From Candidula unifasciata (Eukaryota > Mollusca > Gastropoda > Stylommatophora > Geomitridae), in the NCBI GenBank assembly GCA_905116865.2, contig CAJHNH020004724.1, forward strand, positions 77,001 through 141,000: 64,000 nt of DNA. Reading direction: 5' to 3'. The notes beneath the pieces were generated by a model that saw only the letters and a list, made by a program, of their open reading frames with translations, was not told the origin of the DNA and searched no databases. Shown here piece by piece: positions 43,019 to 54,187 of the stretch; positions within the stretch are counted from its first letter, which is position 1, and the number at the start of each line of letters is the position of its first letter. A program made the translations under genes and the position numbers.

Positions 43019-44245
43019 ATTCATAATTTTATAGGACAAAAGAATCCGAAGTATGAATTGTGACAGAATAAGTGGAAGCCATGCAGCTGGGTAGGATGCA
43101 AAGTGCCAGGACAGACAGAGCGTGTTGAGAGACACCAATAAATTCTTGCAGCGTTTCTTGCTTATAGTTCGATTCTGTGGCAAAACGAATAATAGAACAA
43201 TTTTACAATCCAGTCATAGACACATAACGGCTTCGTTCCCGCGGAGAACGGTTTAGAAATAGACCATTCTCCTGACTTCAGTACAGTGATAGTGAGTCGT
43301 CCAAAGGATGACACTGGGACTTTACTATGAAATATTGCTAATGAAAGCAGCAGAAGCACAGCGCTATATCTCTATTGTGAACACAGTACACGATAGTTTA
43401 TATCAACTGTAATCAATATTCTGCAAGCAATATTATTTATATTTTTCTTTCATTAGTCGTATATATTTACTTTGCACTGTGTGTATGCTGGGGCCCTGTT
43501 TGGGGGATGGGTGGGGGATATCCTATATCCCGTAAAACAGCATGAAGGCGACTAATTAGGGGTGTTTCATTCAAAGTCTGAGTACATCTGCTTGAGAGGT
43601 AGAGAACCAACAATCTGCATACAAATAAACCCTTGGTGTCAAATGAATGTGCACGCACACTCAAAGTTCTGTAACAAGCCCACAGTCCAGAAGTGCACGA
43701 ACAACTAGAAATTTCCGTCAGAATTCGCATTCGGTGAAACCGAATAAGAAAAATATACTAATTAAATTCATAATCCCTAATTGTGCTTTTATTTTCTTTC
43801 TGTCTCCTGAAATTATCATTTCGGACTTCATATTGTTTACTTGTCTGTTGATTCTTTCGAACATCTATTCAGTCTCTAGCTATGTACTTCCGTCTGGATT
43901 GCTTCAACCTCCGAAAGGCACTCTTGGTATGCAGCTATAGTAGTCTTACTACTTGTATCGATTATGACTGAAGGACAACTTAAGTCAACACATTCGCAGT
44001 TTTGTCTATTTGTTTCATAGTCATTTAACTGCTAGTTAGTAATCTCACTACTTTTATCGATTATGACTAGAAACAACTTTAGTCAACAAATTCGCGTTTT
44101 GTCTGTTCGTTTCATAGTCATTTAACTGCTAGTTAGTAATCTCACTACTTTTATCGATTATGACTACTACTTTTATCGATTATGACTGGAGACAACTTTA
44201 GTCAACACACTTGCGTTTTGTCTGTTTGTTTCAAAGTCAGTTAAC
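43019..44245. repeat. 1412-bp higher-order repeat, copy 3 (truncated)
   Basis: Non-satellite 43019-43937 with a family E copy at about 43479-43744, then about 308 bp of satellite ending at 44245 (ttcaaagtcagttaactgc). About 185 bp of the satellite part is missing compared with copies 1 and 2. Private changes include aactagaaatttccg and aatccctaattg. Confidence 0.95.
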
Positions 44246-44821
44246 TGCACATTTTTCAATAGTTCCATCTCGATCGCCTTAAGTTTGTCAATCATCTCTA
44301 CTGTGACGCAAAACAGTTGTAATCTTTTACAATCTTTAATCTACGTGTTGTGGGGTATTCAAGCAAAAAGTGGCTATACACTCAGCAGAAAGCCAGACGA
44401 ACTCCAGGAAAAAAAAACACAGGGCAATATAAGAGCTGTGCATGTTTTCAAACAAACGAGTCCTTCACTATATCCAATCACACGGGAGAAGCTAAGCAAA
44501 TTCCAGACACTGATCTTGATACGAGCTGTCGTTTTCAGATATAGCTTGCGGCGATGTCGTGCATCAGGCGTGTGGAGGCATCCTACGATTTATACAGAAA
44601 CAAATCAAATAGAAATTACAACTTGAAAACTTCTTCAATGCCCTGTTTACGCTGAGGCATGCAGGGTAAGTTACTTATATCGTGATATTCACTGTGTGTC
44701 GTCTGTTTTTGTCTGTTTATTGCAGTATTGGTCCAAGCTGTTGCAATAAAAATCTATCTTCTTTCTTGTGTCTTTCTATAACCCTTTTCACATAAGTGGC
44801 CCAGTGTGCATAATAGGTGAG
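44246..44821. other. No recognisable feature; unknown 113-codon frame
   Basis: A plus-strand open frame at about 44285-44626 begins with TTG or ATA rather than a convincing ATG and has no known motif. Nothing else is recognised between the satellite and SINE-C. Confidence 0.4.
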
Positions 44822-45053
44822 TAGCGTATCCTTTACAAGACGTTGCAGAACCAACCCCAACAGCCCCTAGCTGTTGCATGGATTTGTAGGCAAATTTACG
44901 TCCAGGAGTTTGACATGGCTCACTGGACGGTCGGCTTTCTTGATACCACTGTCGAAACCAACGCAAGGCGCATGGCCCGCAGATGGGATCGAACCTGGCA
45001 TCCCGGCATTACGAATCGTTTGCATCGACTTAGCCACAGAGCCGACGTGCATA
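44822..45053 (-). repeat. SINE-C, full-length copy
   Basis: Minus strand: head with gtggctaagtcgatgcaaac and box B (aggttcgatccc), body gtggtatcaagaaagccgac, and end gttggttctgcaacgtcttg. It is nearly complete and in opposite orientation to 13429. The open frames on both strands are shadows. Confidence 0.85.
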
Positions 45054-45071
45054 AGATGCTAGACCTAATTT

Positions 45072-45170
45072 GATACACCAACCGGCGTTCGATGGGTGCT
45101 GCCGTAAACATCCCTCCGGCCGCCATTACTTCCCCGAATGTTACCTGCTGCCTATTTTAGGCTGTGTGAT
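45072..45170 (-). repeat. SINE-B tail fragment
   Basis: Matches the SINE-B tail region on the minus strand (gtaaacatccctccggccgc on the plus strand, cattacttccccgaatgtta). It lies immediately after a SINE-C. Confidence 0.5.
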
Positions 45171-46464
45171 CTGTATATCGCAGTATCGAGTGCTTATCAT
45201 CTTTTTTTATCGCAACAATGGTCGATCGACGATGACTTGACGACAAAACTGACCAGATATAAACTATTTGAGAAGTTGATTGTCGGAAAAAAAAATTATA
45301 TTAAATATTTAATTTAGCTGAACACAGATGAGCTTCAGTGGTAGCATCAGGGTAATTACCAATAACATTTTTTTTTTAAAATGTTAAATAAGTTGCCAAG
45401 TTGACATTTTGTTTTAAAAAAAACAATTACAAAAGTGTCCGATAGTGAAACAAGAAAAAAAAAATGTTGGCCTCCGTCAAAAAAAAAAAATAATTTTTTA
45501 AAAAAGTTGTAGAACAATGATACAACTACACAAAAGATTAAATGAGATAACTTATGGGGGAAATGGGACAAACAGAGTAGGTTGTTAGAACAGTAAAATA
45601 CTAGAAAATAAAGGCACGGGAGAACAACAGAGAGGGTTTTGGGCAGTCTGACATTGCGACATGAAGGGAAAAACAATTTCAAGGAAAGAGTTGGCAGCAA
45701 ATATCACAGAAGACTTGAAAACAAAATATGATGACAGATCGATTACAGTATGGACAGTAAAGACAAAGAAGACTGAAGAATAGAAACGAGGACTTAGTGG
45801 GTAATGTCTAACATCCAAGTCAGGTCACTGTGATTGTCATGTAGAACAGGGGGAACTAAATCCATCAATATTGTACCGTGCTTTGCTAAGAAAACAATCT
45901 TGTCCTGTTCAGCCAACATCCACGAAGAGAGAGCTTTAGGTTATAATTGTGACTACGCTATGTGCAGCAAATTAGCATTGCAAGCCACCAAGAGACATAA
46001 AAATGACTCCAGCGGTGTTGGAGGCAGCCCCATATACTTTTCCGACTGTCTATGATGTGAGTAAATGGGAATACCCGTTCGGTGACTGATTTCCCCAGTA
46101 AGTTTTTAGGGTCAAGCAAACAAAGAGGCTAACCCCAATCCCCCAGTACCATGTATAGAAATATATTCCCGTTGTCCATTTTGGTGTAAACAGACAAGAT
46201 GGCGGGACACCCTTTTCATCCGTTAGGACACAGGGTGTTTTAGCCACTAGTTATGTGTTTAATTTAAAATTTTGGAACGTAACAGGGTTTTCGGCCGTGC
46301 TTTGGAGTTTCGTGCACGAGTGCCCAGTCTCCTATCGGCGTTTCATCAGCGTTCTGTAGTGAAATTTCATTCATGGAAACCACATAATGGGCGACAAGAA
46401 CAAAGATCGGCAAACGCGAAGGTGCTGGCCGGAAACGTTTAAAATGTGAGAGGCTGAGGCTAAA
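45171..46464. other. A-rich spacer, no recognisable gene
   Basis: A-runs at 45412-45424, 45454-45463 and 45479-45490. Minus-strand frames of 77 and 114 codons are Phe/Leu-rich low complexity. Nothing supported. Confidence 0.45.
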
Positions 46465-47640
46465 ATATGTTCGTGTGTTATACTGGAACTGTGTCTCGTT
46501 TAATCAGAGACGGCCTATTCTTGTAAAGCTTCTTTAAGGCAACGACATCGTAGCCTTGCCGGAAACACCTATAAGAGATGAGACAGTAAGTTGCGGGTTT
46601 TCAGTGTTTCTACAATCGGCGGCATCTCGGACAGGGCATTATGGTTCGCGACAGCATGACAGTGACGCCCTGCATGTGCACGCAGTAAATGTGCTGGCCC
46701 CCGCCCAATTCACTATTGTCAATTTTTGCCACTGCCACGGGAAGGTTTTCCCGTGGCAGTGGAAACGTTTGTTGCGACCGGGAAAGAAACAACATTTATT
46801 GCAGTGATTTTAACGCCAGGGGCAGCCAGTAGTGTAATGTCATAACCAATAAACAGGGGGAAGATCTAGAGGAGGTCCTGGTTTCTGCTGAACTGGTATG
46901 TTTAAATGACGGATAAGTCACTAGAATAGCCACTCGACCAGGTGACACTGACTGTGTGATTGACTTGGCTTTAGTGTCACTCATCATGGCCCTGTGTGTA
47001 GATGGAGTACACGGGGGTACCAGGACAGCGGCCACCTTTCCTGTGTTGTCTTTGTTTAGAAGAGCGGAAAAAGCAGTCAGATAGGCAGAATAAATACTTT
47101 TCAGTATGATAACACAGGTCAGGATACCAACAGCAAAGTTAGACGCTGCAAAGAAAATACCTCCTGCAGACAGGGAAAGAAATTGCCACAGATACCGTGT
47201 TGGGATAAAGAGGTTAAAAGAAAATGTTTGGACAAAAGGCAGGCCGTCAAGGTGTGGCAGAAGGCCAGAAAGAGTAGCACGTTGCATCCTGAGCTCCTGA
47301 GTGACCTGAAAGATAAAGTCAATAAGACAACGATGGCTTTTAGGCTATGAGCAAAGCAGGTCAAGAATGAGAAATGGGACGATTACTGTAAAAAGGTCTG
47401 CTCTGAAGGGTCTCTTGTCACATTTTGGCAAATATATCGGGCAAAGAATGGCACCACGCGAAGTCGGGGTATCCCAGACTTTCAAAGCGCAGACCTCACA
47501 TGGCAGAAATCTTATGCAAATATAGGACTTCAGCGCTACTTGGACCAGACCGACCAGAAAGATGAGGCAGCCAGACTGAGAGTTAAGTCAACACTTTCAG
47601 AGTTGTGTAAAAAAAAAAAAAGCAGATCTAAGTGATGATT
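46465..47640 (+). pseudogene. Jockey-like LINE endonuclease and linker, decayed
   Basis: Starts near VLYWNCVSFNQRRPILVKLL (Asn of the endonuclease N-terminal motif), then NDIVALPETPIRDE (catalytic Glu). It continues through SDFNARGSQ (Asp at 46806), TNKQGEDLEEVLVSAELVCL and GDTDCVIDLALVS, an apurinic-endonuclease-like domain of jockey/I-type LINEs. The His-bearing end (SDHxP) is degraded. After frame changes an open stretch of about 85 codons (47367-47634: KWDDYCKKVCSEG, LVTFWQIYRAKNGT, RSRGIPDFQSADLTW) matches the linker between endonuclease and reverse transcriptase. Reverse transcriptase is absent, and the copy stops at an A-run at 47610. Role in the family: nicking target DNA to prime reverse transcription. 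Confidence 0.85.
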
Positions 47641-47699
47641 ACAGAATTATAACTAAGAACATACAGAGAACACTCAAGAAATCGCTCATCACTTTACCA

Positions 47700-48545
47700 G
47701 GCCCTGATTTCATGTTCGTTTATGTTGCCTTTACTAAGTTAATAATTTTCTGTGTGATTCCAAAGTGCCCCAACAATTTCCAGAGAGATTCCCTATCAAT
47801 GCTGTCAAATGCTTTTTCATAGTTTATAGATCCAATGTGAAGTGGTGAGTACAGTTAAATGCTTTGCTATTGCTTTGGTATTATCATAGTAATTTGGCTA
47901 TCTGGACAGTACTGGATGTGTTTGGCCGAAAACCTGCATTATTTTAAAGCTTTTTTTTATCAGTTGCATCTTTTAATCTTTCCAAAATAATTCTACTTAA
48001 TATTTTTGCAGGAACTAACAGCAACATAATTCCTCTATAATTTTTACACTCCTGTAGATCACCTTGTTTGGGCAGTTTCACAAGATATCCTTCTCTCCAG
48101 GCTGCTGGTATTTCTTCCGTCTCCCAGACTTTACTAAATAATCTATTTAGCAATTCAGTTGATGTGTTTATGTTGGCCCTAATGGCTTCTGCTAGGATAT
48201 CATCTGGACCTACCGCCTTTCCTTCCTTAAGAAGATTAATAGCTTTTCTAATTTGGTCTTTAGATGGTATCTCACTCCTTCGATGTGGGGTGAATTTTCC
48301 TCTGCGTGTCCTGAGAACAAAATAGTTTCCACTGAATTTAGAATACTTTCTCCCGCCCCAGTCCATCTAGTTTCATATAAAACAAAAATACTAATTCTGT
48401 AATGTTCAATTTTCCTTGCTACTTCCATTGTTCTTCCTATATCATAGAGAGTTCTAACATTCCAGGTGTCAATTCTGGGGGGTTTTCCTAGCTGAGAGGA
48501 TGTACGTCGGCGATCTAGACTCCTTTCGGCTTTTTCCACACCGTG
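47700..48545 (-). pseudogene. RTE-type LINE, endonuclease start fused to RT start by deletion
   Basis: On the minus strand: KPPRIDTWNVRTLYDIGRTM and VLYETRWTGAGE give the endonuclease N-terminus with its Asn and Glu (about 48480-48370), then SGHAEENSPHIEGV. Immediately after, the frame enters reverse transcriptase: IPSKDQIRKAINLLKEGKAV, GPDDILAEAIRANI, EEIPAAWREGYLVKLPKQGD and ECKNYRGIMLLLVPAKILSR. Frameshifts follow, with NNAGFRPNTSS and then INYEKAFDSIDRESLWKLLG (RT motif A, about 47815-47755). The rest of the endonuclease, about 200 residues, is missing. The family is the RTE-like one often annotated as craniofacial development protein 2-like in mollusc assemblies (general knowledge). It is not functional. 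Confidence 0.87.
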
Positions 48546-48639
48546 TCATACTTCTTCTATTTGAAGAGCCTTCCCTCATATTGGCTAGCTTGGTTTTACC
48601 TGCTTCTCTTTTTGACTTATCCATGGTTGGTTGGTTTTT

Positions 48640-48750
48640 TTTAGCTTTTGTTTTTACAGGATGTGATAGCGAACCTCAAGCCCAACCCTACCCTTAGTGG
48701 CCTCTTACGACATGCTTGGTAGGGTGCAGTATCACTATTCTTTGTAAGGG
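48640..48750 (-). repeat. SINE-like core (family E related)
   Basis: Contains tggcctcttacgacatgctt, closely related to the conserved core of family E, in minus orientation, followed by a shorter version of its flank (gcagtatcactattctttg). The rest of family E is not recognisable, so this could be a different SINE sharing the same core domain. Confidence 0.55.
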
Positions 48751-48755
48751 TCCTG

Positions 48756-49005
48756 GTGAAAGACGGGCGCATGTCCACATCACTGCTAAGAATACGAGAA
48801 TTGGGAGTCAAGATCGGCACAGCCAAGCACGAGAAGCACACCGGATCCGGATGCACACGAAGTCTTATTAACCAACAAAGGACTGGCACTATTAACCGCG
48901 CGACGCTGATGAATATGTTGAGAGGGGAATCTGAGCGCCTATGGATGAGTCCGCAATGCTGTGAAGATAATCTGTCTCAACTTATAGCTGATAACTCGAA
49001 TGGAA
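48756..49005 (+). pseudogene. LINE RNase H-region C-terminus
   Basis: An open frame of about 80 codons ends with TRSLINQQRTGTINRATLMN and MLRGESERLWMSPQC, the kind of short tail that follows RNase H in one LINE family. The upstream part (DGRMSTSLLRIRELGVKIG) is plausible linker but not diagnostic. The frame continues to 49151 beyond the recognisable homology. RNase H catalytic residues are not included. A diverged relative is at 12085. Confidence 0.5.
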
Positions 49006-49555
49006 GTATTCGTTTCAACGATTTCAAATATATTATATTACCTGTTTGCCATTCAGCGCACAATACAAAAAATAACATTAATTATTATTATCAATATTAT
49101 TTTACACACAGCTTAGTTCTTTTGACTGCCATTCCACTAGAAAATGTATAAAATTATGTGACTCCTCCCGTTCTCCCTCTTCCAAACGTTTTGTTTGTGC
49201 CGTCGCCACTGTTAACCCTCCTAAAATGTGTCTAGGAAAACCTGTCTTGGAGCTGTATATTCCCCATTCTCAAAAGTCCGTTACGAATACACGAAAGCAT
49301 TCGGCATATTCAACCGCACCAGACTCCCGTTTCCGGTAAAGTGCCAGGAATATAACATTAGGATTGGATTTACAACTGTCACGCTATGTGTCTTTTCTAT
49401 CTCAGTGTCAGCACAGACCTAGTACAAATGCGGATCGAGTGAGTTCCAGATTTTAAAGTGTGGGCTGTATAAAATTTGATTTGAATTGACAAGCACGCAT
49501 CAGATTTATAAAAAAAAGATAATCATAAATCTGTTTCTACAGTGTAATAAGGCCT

Positions 49556-49557
<2 letters not shown>
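49006..49557. other. No recognisable feature
   Basis: AT-rich. A 64-codon frame at 49228 has no known motif. Confidence 0.45.

Positions 49558-49640
<83 letters not shown>
49558..49640. repeat. (TA)n microsatellite
   Basis: About 41 TA units without interruption, followed by a short CA run. Confidence 0.98.
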
Positions 49641-49641
<1 letters not shown>

Positions 49642-49829
49642 TCACACACACATAGATGCATGTCTTTACTAACTTTGGGCATATTACGTGGTGAAGTCTC
49701 ATCTAAACAGTTGGAAAAAATTATAGCACAACACCGGTTTGCGAGTTTAAGTAAAAGTATAACAAAAGAGAAGAGGCCTTTTCACCTAGGCAACTTATCC
49801 ATGTGAGGAAAGAACGTTTACTCAATCAC

Positions 49830-50110
49830 TGAAGGAACTTTGAAACTGAAGTACTACAGAAATATTCTGAGAATACCATGGACCAAGAAAACCAAAACCA
49901 CCAACATCCCACATGATCGAGAATTGGCTCATAAACAGCACTCTGTCCCTAAAGCTCAGGTAGTTTGGCCATGCTAAACGTCATGGTGGTCTGGAGTTAA
50001 CAGTGATGGAATGTACAGTTTCCGGAAACCGAGGCAGAAGCAGACCTCCGTGAAGGTGAACACAAAGACAATGAAAGCACATAGGGTTGGAGAACTGGCT
50101 GGAAAATGAT
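49830..50110 (+). pseudogene. LINE ORF2 C-terminal fragment (RTE/L1-like tail)
   Basis: Translation gives KLKYYRNILRIPWTKKTKT, a segment typical of the region after reverse transcriptase (YRRxLRIxWTxKxTN). Past a frame change comes FGHAKRHGGLELTVMECTVSGNR (shown at 49966-50034) then GRSRPP, matching the FGHxxRxxGLExxxxxGxxxGxRxRGRP tail. Downstream KAHRVGELAG may be the LxxW region. It then runs into A-rich sequence. The RT domain itself is absent. Confidence 0.72.
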
Positions 50111-50344
50111 AGACTTTTATGCGTGCAAAATAAAAAAAAAAATAAAAAAATTAACGCTTTGTAAAGGACATGCTTGCTGAAGATGATGAAGTCTCCATCT
50201 CATACACTGTGCGACTGTTGTTCCACTTTATGAGTGTGACATTTTGTAATTCACTTATTGCAAACATCACATCTTCTTTTAAAATTTAGGGTAAATAAAT
50301 AAATCAAAATTATTGTGTTCAAATACAACAAAATGTATTTCAGC

Positions 50345-50345
<1 letters not shown>

Positions 50346-50390
<45 letters not shown>
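50346..50390. repeat. Poly-A tract of about 45
   Basis: Uninterrupted A-run. It lies 240 bp after the LINE C-terminus at 49830-50110, so it may be that element's tail. Confidence 0.95.
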
Positions 50391-50396
<6 letters not shown>

Positions 50397-50559
50397 TTAA
50401 ACTGAAGGCTGTAGGTGCTATATACTATTTCATAGTTTCACTAGGTAATGATAATAATAATACGTGCATCTATCACTAGCTCAACGTTTATTTTATCGCC
50501 GGCCCATGGTATTTAATTCAATTCAATATTAACCGTGACCACTTTCAGCTAAGGGACAG

Positions 50560-50690
50560 AAAACATTGCTGCTCTCTGCCCTGTATTCTTTAGACTCAGG
50601 CTTGAGTTAGAAGCAGAGCGGAGCACATATGGGTAACAACTACTCGTGTACGATGATGTTGATCCGTTGTTGAAACTAGAAAACAGGCTC
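50560..50690 (+). repeat. SINE-A tail fragment
   Basis: Contains the conserved tail (tctttagactcaggcttgag, then ttagaagcagagcggagcac) and the following atgatgttgatccgttgttg. Head and middle are missing. Confidence 0.7.
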
Positions 50691-51347
50691 ATTTTAAACA
50701 AACAAATTGCCGCTCGTTGACACCATCGACATACTGAAGTGTGTTGATGCGATACAGGTCGATAGCACCATCTTCCTGCCCCGGTCAGCTTGCCAAATCT
50801 GGTGACGTGTCATACAAGCCTGGCAGATTTAAGTGCATCTTCGAGCTCCTTCCCTTGAGTGTTTGAAGAAATGTTTTCTACATGATTTGCTTTTGGCATT
50901 AAATCTCCACAGAAAATTGTATTCCTCGCTTGAGACGAACATCATTCAAACAAAGCCATATCTAAAAGTTCATTCTTCCATCAGGTGCAAAGCCATTGTC
51001 CGACATAAACTAACGCCCACACTGGACCATCGTGGCCTAAATCCTCACTGTCCCATTGTGTCACGTCAACCTCCGATGACCTAATGCTATAGCCTCCAAG
51101 GCTGGTCAGTTCTAAATTGCAACTATTGTAAAAAAAGAAAGACATACTTGTTGCCAGTTGTTATTACATGTTTTTTCTTCTTCTCGATGTATAAATGTCA
51201 CAGTATGGTTTCATGCTATGAAAGCCAGTTACGCAGATGTGCCGACACAAAGAAAACATTAGGGTGGGAGACGCCTTACGAATTTGCCTCTGAGTGCCAT
51301 CGCGGGAACTAAATCTTGTTAAAACGCTCTAAAATAATAATGCTGAC

Positions 51348-51348
<1 letters not shown>
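50691..51348. other. No recognisable feature
   Basis: An 83-codon plus frame at 50833-51084 shows no known motif. Nothing else. Confidence 0.45.
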
Positions 51349-51396
<48 letters not shown>

Positions 51397-51398
51397 GT
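51349..51398. repeat. (AAT)n microsatellite
   Basis: About 16 AAT units. Confidence 0.97.
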
Positions 51399-52374
51399 AA
51401 TAAAAGCAACAACAACAATGTGCTGAATTAAAAAAAAATATGTTTAGGAAAGTATATGATATAATGTTTTTGTAATGTATGTAGTGTAAAAACATCTTTA
51501 CAAAGTGTGCGTGTGTGTGAAGAAAAAGGGGGTGGGTGGGGTAGGGGTAGGCTTTGCATTCTTTAAAATTTGTTGTGGTGATGGCAGCCGAGCTGCCTTA
51601 AAAATTGGACGAGGGGTCTCAAGCGTCTAAGCCCCCTAGATTCGGTCGCCTCTGAAGTAAAGGTCCTGTTTGTTTTCTATGCTGTCTGGACAAAAAGGAC
51701 ACAAATGTCTGCATGAACTTTCTGATGGCTGCCTGGCATTTGAAATTCTCGCAAACTGTTTGGTTAAAGATTCTGTGTGAGCACGTGTGAGTGAGTCTGT
51801 GTGTGAATAATTCAGCAGTAAGCCGTTGAGACGGTGTCTAGGAGTCACAACAGCCAAGTTACGTGAAAGGAAATACGCTGGTAGACAAGACAAAGACAGC
51901 CACCGTTTAGCTCAGCCGGTTATTAAACCCGTCGTTTGGATAAATAAGTAATGCTGTTGTAGAGAATGACACCCGGAAGGAACTGCCGAAGGAGAAAGAA
52001 GAAGTAATCGCCAGGGATTTAATTATCTTCTTGTCTGCCCAATGCTGATTGATGCAGAACTGACTTTTTATTATTCATAATGCTTGTGATGGAATTGCTT
52101 GATGGAAAATACTCAGGGAATTGTGATCGGTCTTAGCACTTTTTTGTTGTTGGTTGATTGTTTTCAATATGGGCAAACTCCTGTCATTACAAGGTGGTGA
52201 ACTGCAAAGGATAAAGGTTTTGACATTTGAACAGCACGAAGGCGCAACCACAATAACAGATAGTATCAACAACTGTAGCAATAAACATTCCCACAATTAA
52301 ATGCTATTTATGTTAATACAGCATCAATTACAGCATCAACACTAACATCAACAAAAACTCACCTTATTGATGCT
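51399..52374. other. No recognisable feature
   Basis: G-rich tract at 51528-51552. A minus-strand 85-codon frame at 51636-51893 contains a CxxxCPFC-like stretch but matches no family I know. A 73-codon minus frame is at 52075-52296. Confidence 0.4.
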
Positions 52375-52590
52375 ACTCTTTTTACTATAACAGCAACTAC
52401 CTCAACTGCTACTGCTGTTGTTACTACTATTATTACTATAACAACAACTATTGCCACTGCTGCAACAACAGCAGCAACAACAACAACTGCTGCCACTGCT
52501 GCTGCTACTACTACAACAACAATAGCTACTACTGTTGCTGCTACTATTACTACTACATTACCAACGATAGCTACTGTTAATACTGCTTCT
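52375..52590. repeat. Imperfect trinucleotide-rich tract (ACT/CAA/TGC)
   Basis: Irregular runs of act, aca, caa and tgc triplets without a fixed longer unit. It resembles in composition the region at 54690-55740. Confidence 0.75.
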
Positions 52591-52602
52591 ATTTCTTTTA
52601 CA

Positions 52603-52838
52603 AATAAACAGAGAGGGGAACCATTTGAGGCCGTTAAATATTATGAATTAATTGAGTAACAGAAAGTATTGTGAACGGCACTCATAGAAAGAAGTAGAAA
52701 GATAGAAGAACACACTAGACAACATAAAAATCGAAAGCTATAGTTACCGTGCCGGGAATTGAACCTGTCACCTCCAGACGGCGTCTGCGCCTCGCCATGA
52801 ATACAAGTGCACTAAGATACATGGTCAACTCGGCACCC
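52603..52838 (-). repeat. SINE-H, full copy, tRNA-derived
   Basis: Minus strand: a tRNA-like head with a perfect box B (ggttcaattcc) and surrounding gccgagttgaccatgtatct, then the tail (tatgttgtctagtgtgttct, tctatctttctacttctttc, gagtgccgttcacaatactt). The tail portion 52603-52729 is repeated at 53092-53218, and a third partial copy lies at 61133-61262 on the plus strand. Confidence 0.82.
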
Positions 52839-53091
52839 CCAAAAAAAAGGTGTCTCATTGGCCATGTCTATCGTACAGCTTGAAATCCACGACTATGGAA
52901 TACGGACAGAATTCATTTCAACCCATTGAAATGGCACCATAGCTTACAGAAATTTATATTAACGAGGCAAATGTCAAATAACAATCACAGCAACAATTTA
53001 CGTACACAGTAGACCTTATTGCCTTGTCTAGAATACACAAACATTTAAGAAAGGTATTTGATTGGTAGGTTCCGGTGTGTATACGTCATTC

Positions 53092-53218
53092 CTATAAATA
53101 AACAGAGAGGGGAACCATTTGAGGCCGTTAAATATTATGAATTAATTGAGTAACAGAAAGTATTGTGAACGGCACTCATAGAAAGAAGTAGAAAGATAGA
53201 AGAACACACTAGACAACA
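53092..53218 (-). repeat. SINE-H tail, near-perfect direct duplicate
   Basis: About 126 bp that appear identical to 52603-52729 (aaataaacagagaggggaac through agaacacactagacaaca) but without the tRNA-like head. Given how diverged other SINE copies are, identity suggests a recent local duplication rather than a second old insertion. Confidence 0.85.
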
Positions 53219-53244
53219 GTGATCGCACCAATCAAATAGAATTA

Positions 53245-53345
53245 CGGGGACTGTAGCGCAGTCGATAGGAGGCACGCTTTCAAATCCAGCTGCCGGTGTT
53301 CGAAATCGGGCGGTTTCCAGGGGTTCACCCAGCCTCTAGGATATA
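53245..53345 (+). repeat. tRNA-like SINE head
   Basis: gactgtagcgcagtcgatag is a good box A and ggtgttcgaaatcggg resembles box B, with tRNA-like spacing. There is no complementary 3' acceptor strand and no visible matching body elsewhere, so I call it a SINE head of another family rather than a tRNA gene. Confidence 0.5.
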
Positions 53346-54000
53346 GGTACCAGAGACGTCGCTGTAGCTACTGAGCTGCGTCCGGACGGTGACACAGGTG
53401 GACAGTTTATTATCATCTCTCTGTAAAGGTGGCAGAACACTTATGGTTTATAACCGTGTGCAATGACGCTGGTTCACATCTCCCGACTTTACCTTTAAGA
53501 CTGTTTATTACGAGCAACGCCATGTCAATTCAAGTTCGACGATAATTTCATTTAAACAATAATAAGAACACTTCAGTATAAGTTGCTATAATGTTTGCTT
53601 CAGATTTCTAACATGAAGTAAAGATATCTTTCTCCTAACGGAGTTTATGCTGCGTTCTTTTTCATGTATATCTCAATTACTCCTAAAAAGTCTGACAGTG
53701 ACTTTCTTTTTGTTTTTGTTTTTTTGTAAAACGTTTCGTTCGTAGAGTAAACTGGTGTATTCACAAGCTACAGTTCTTATAATCGACTCGTCGACTAAAC
53801 ACTCCAGACCCTAACTGCCCATCTGTGTCTTCTCGACCCCTCTGTTCCCTGCTTTCTCGTTATCTCATTTCTCTTCAAAGCGTGGGCTATTTGTAATATC
53901 CCTGATTTCCCTAGCTCTGGTAGGTCAAGCTACTGCTGAAAGGCGGGGGGGGGGGGGGGGGGGAGAGATGGACTCTGCCGATATTGTGAATGCTCTACGA
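53346..54000. other. No recognisable feature; G-run at 53944
   Basis: Unique-looking sequence ending in a run of about 20 G just before a hAT-like element. Confidence 0.45.
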
Positions 54001-54187
54001 CAGGGTTTTTCAACTAAGTTTTCTCAGGGGCCCATATGTTGAAATTGGTGATTGTCACGGGCCAGAGACTTGAGTCCCAACATAGAAAGATCTTTGATAC
54101 AGTACAACTTATAGTGTTTGGCTGGCCATTTACAAGACTATCACGGACCACAATTGGTCCACGGGCCGCCAGTTAAAGATGTTTGCC
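54001..54187 (+). mobile_element. hAT-like MITE (different family)
   Basis: Left end cagggtttttcaactaag. Right end ggtccacgggccgccagtta with decayed terminus. Just inside the right end is a hairpin (ggaccacaattggtcc). The combination of a CAGGGTTTxTCAAC start and CGGGCCGCCAGTT end is typical of hAT-type miniature elements. Eight-base flanks do not match clearly, so the target duplication has been lost or the right end is off by some bases. Confidence 0.6.

Noticed and set aside
40161..43940. Families of 60-97-codon genes repeated three times
   Set aside because: They recur only because the 1412-bp higher-order unit recurs; they overlap on both strands and show no motifs.
47610..47625. Poly-A tail marking the end of the 46.5 kb LINE
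   Set aside because: The A-run lies within the conceptual reading frame (Lys codons), so it may be either internal sequence or a truncation point; not enough to call a tail.
51636..51893. 85-codon minus-strand frame with CxxxCPFC-like motif
   Set aside because: Too short, without homologue I recognise and without supporting signals; kept only as a note in the gap entry.
53245..53320. Functional tRNA gene
   Set aside because: Good box A, but the 5' end has no complementary 3' acceptor strand.
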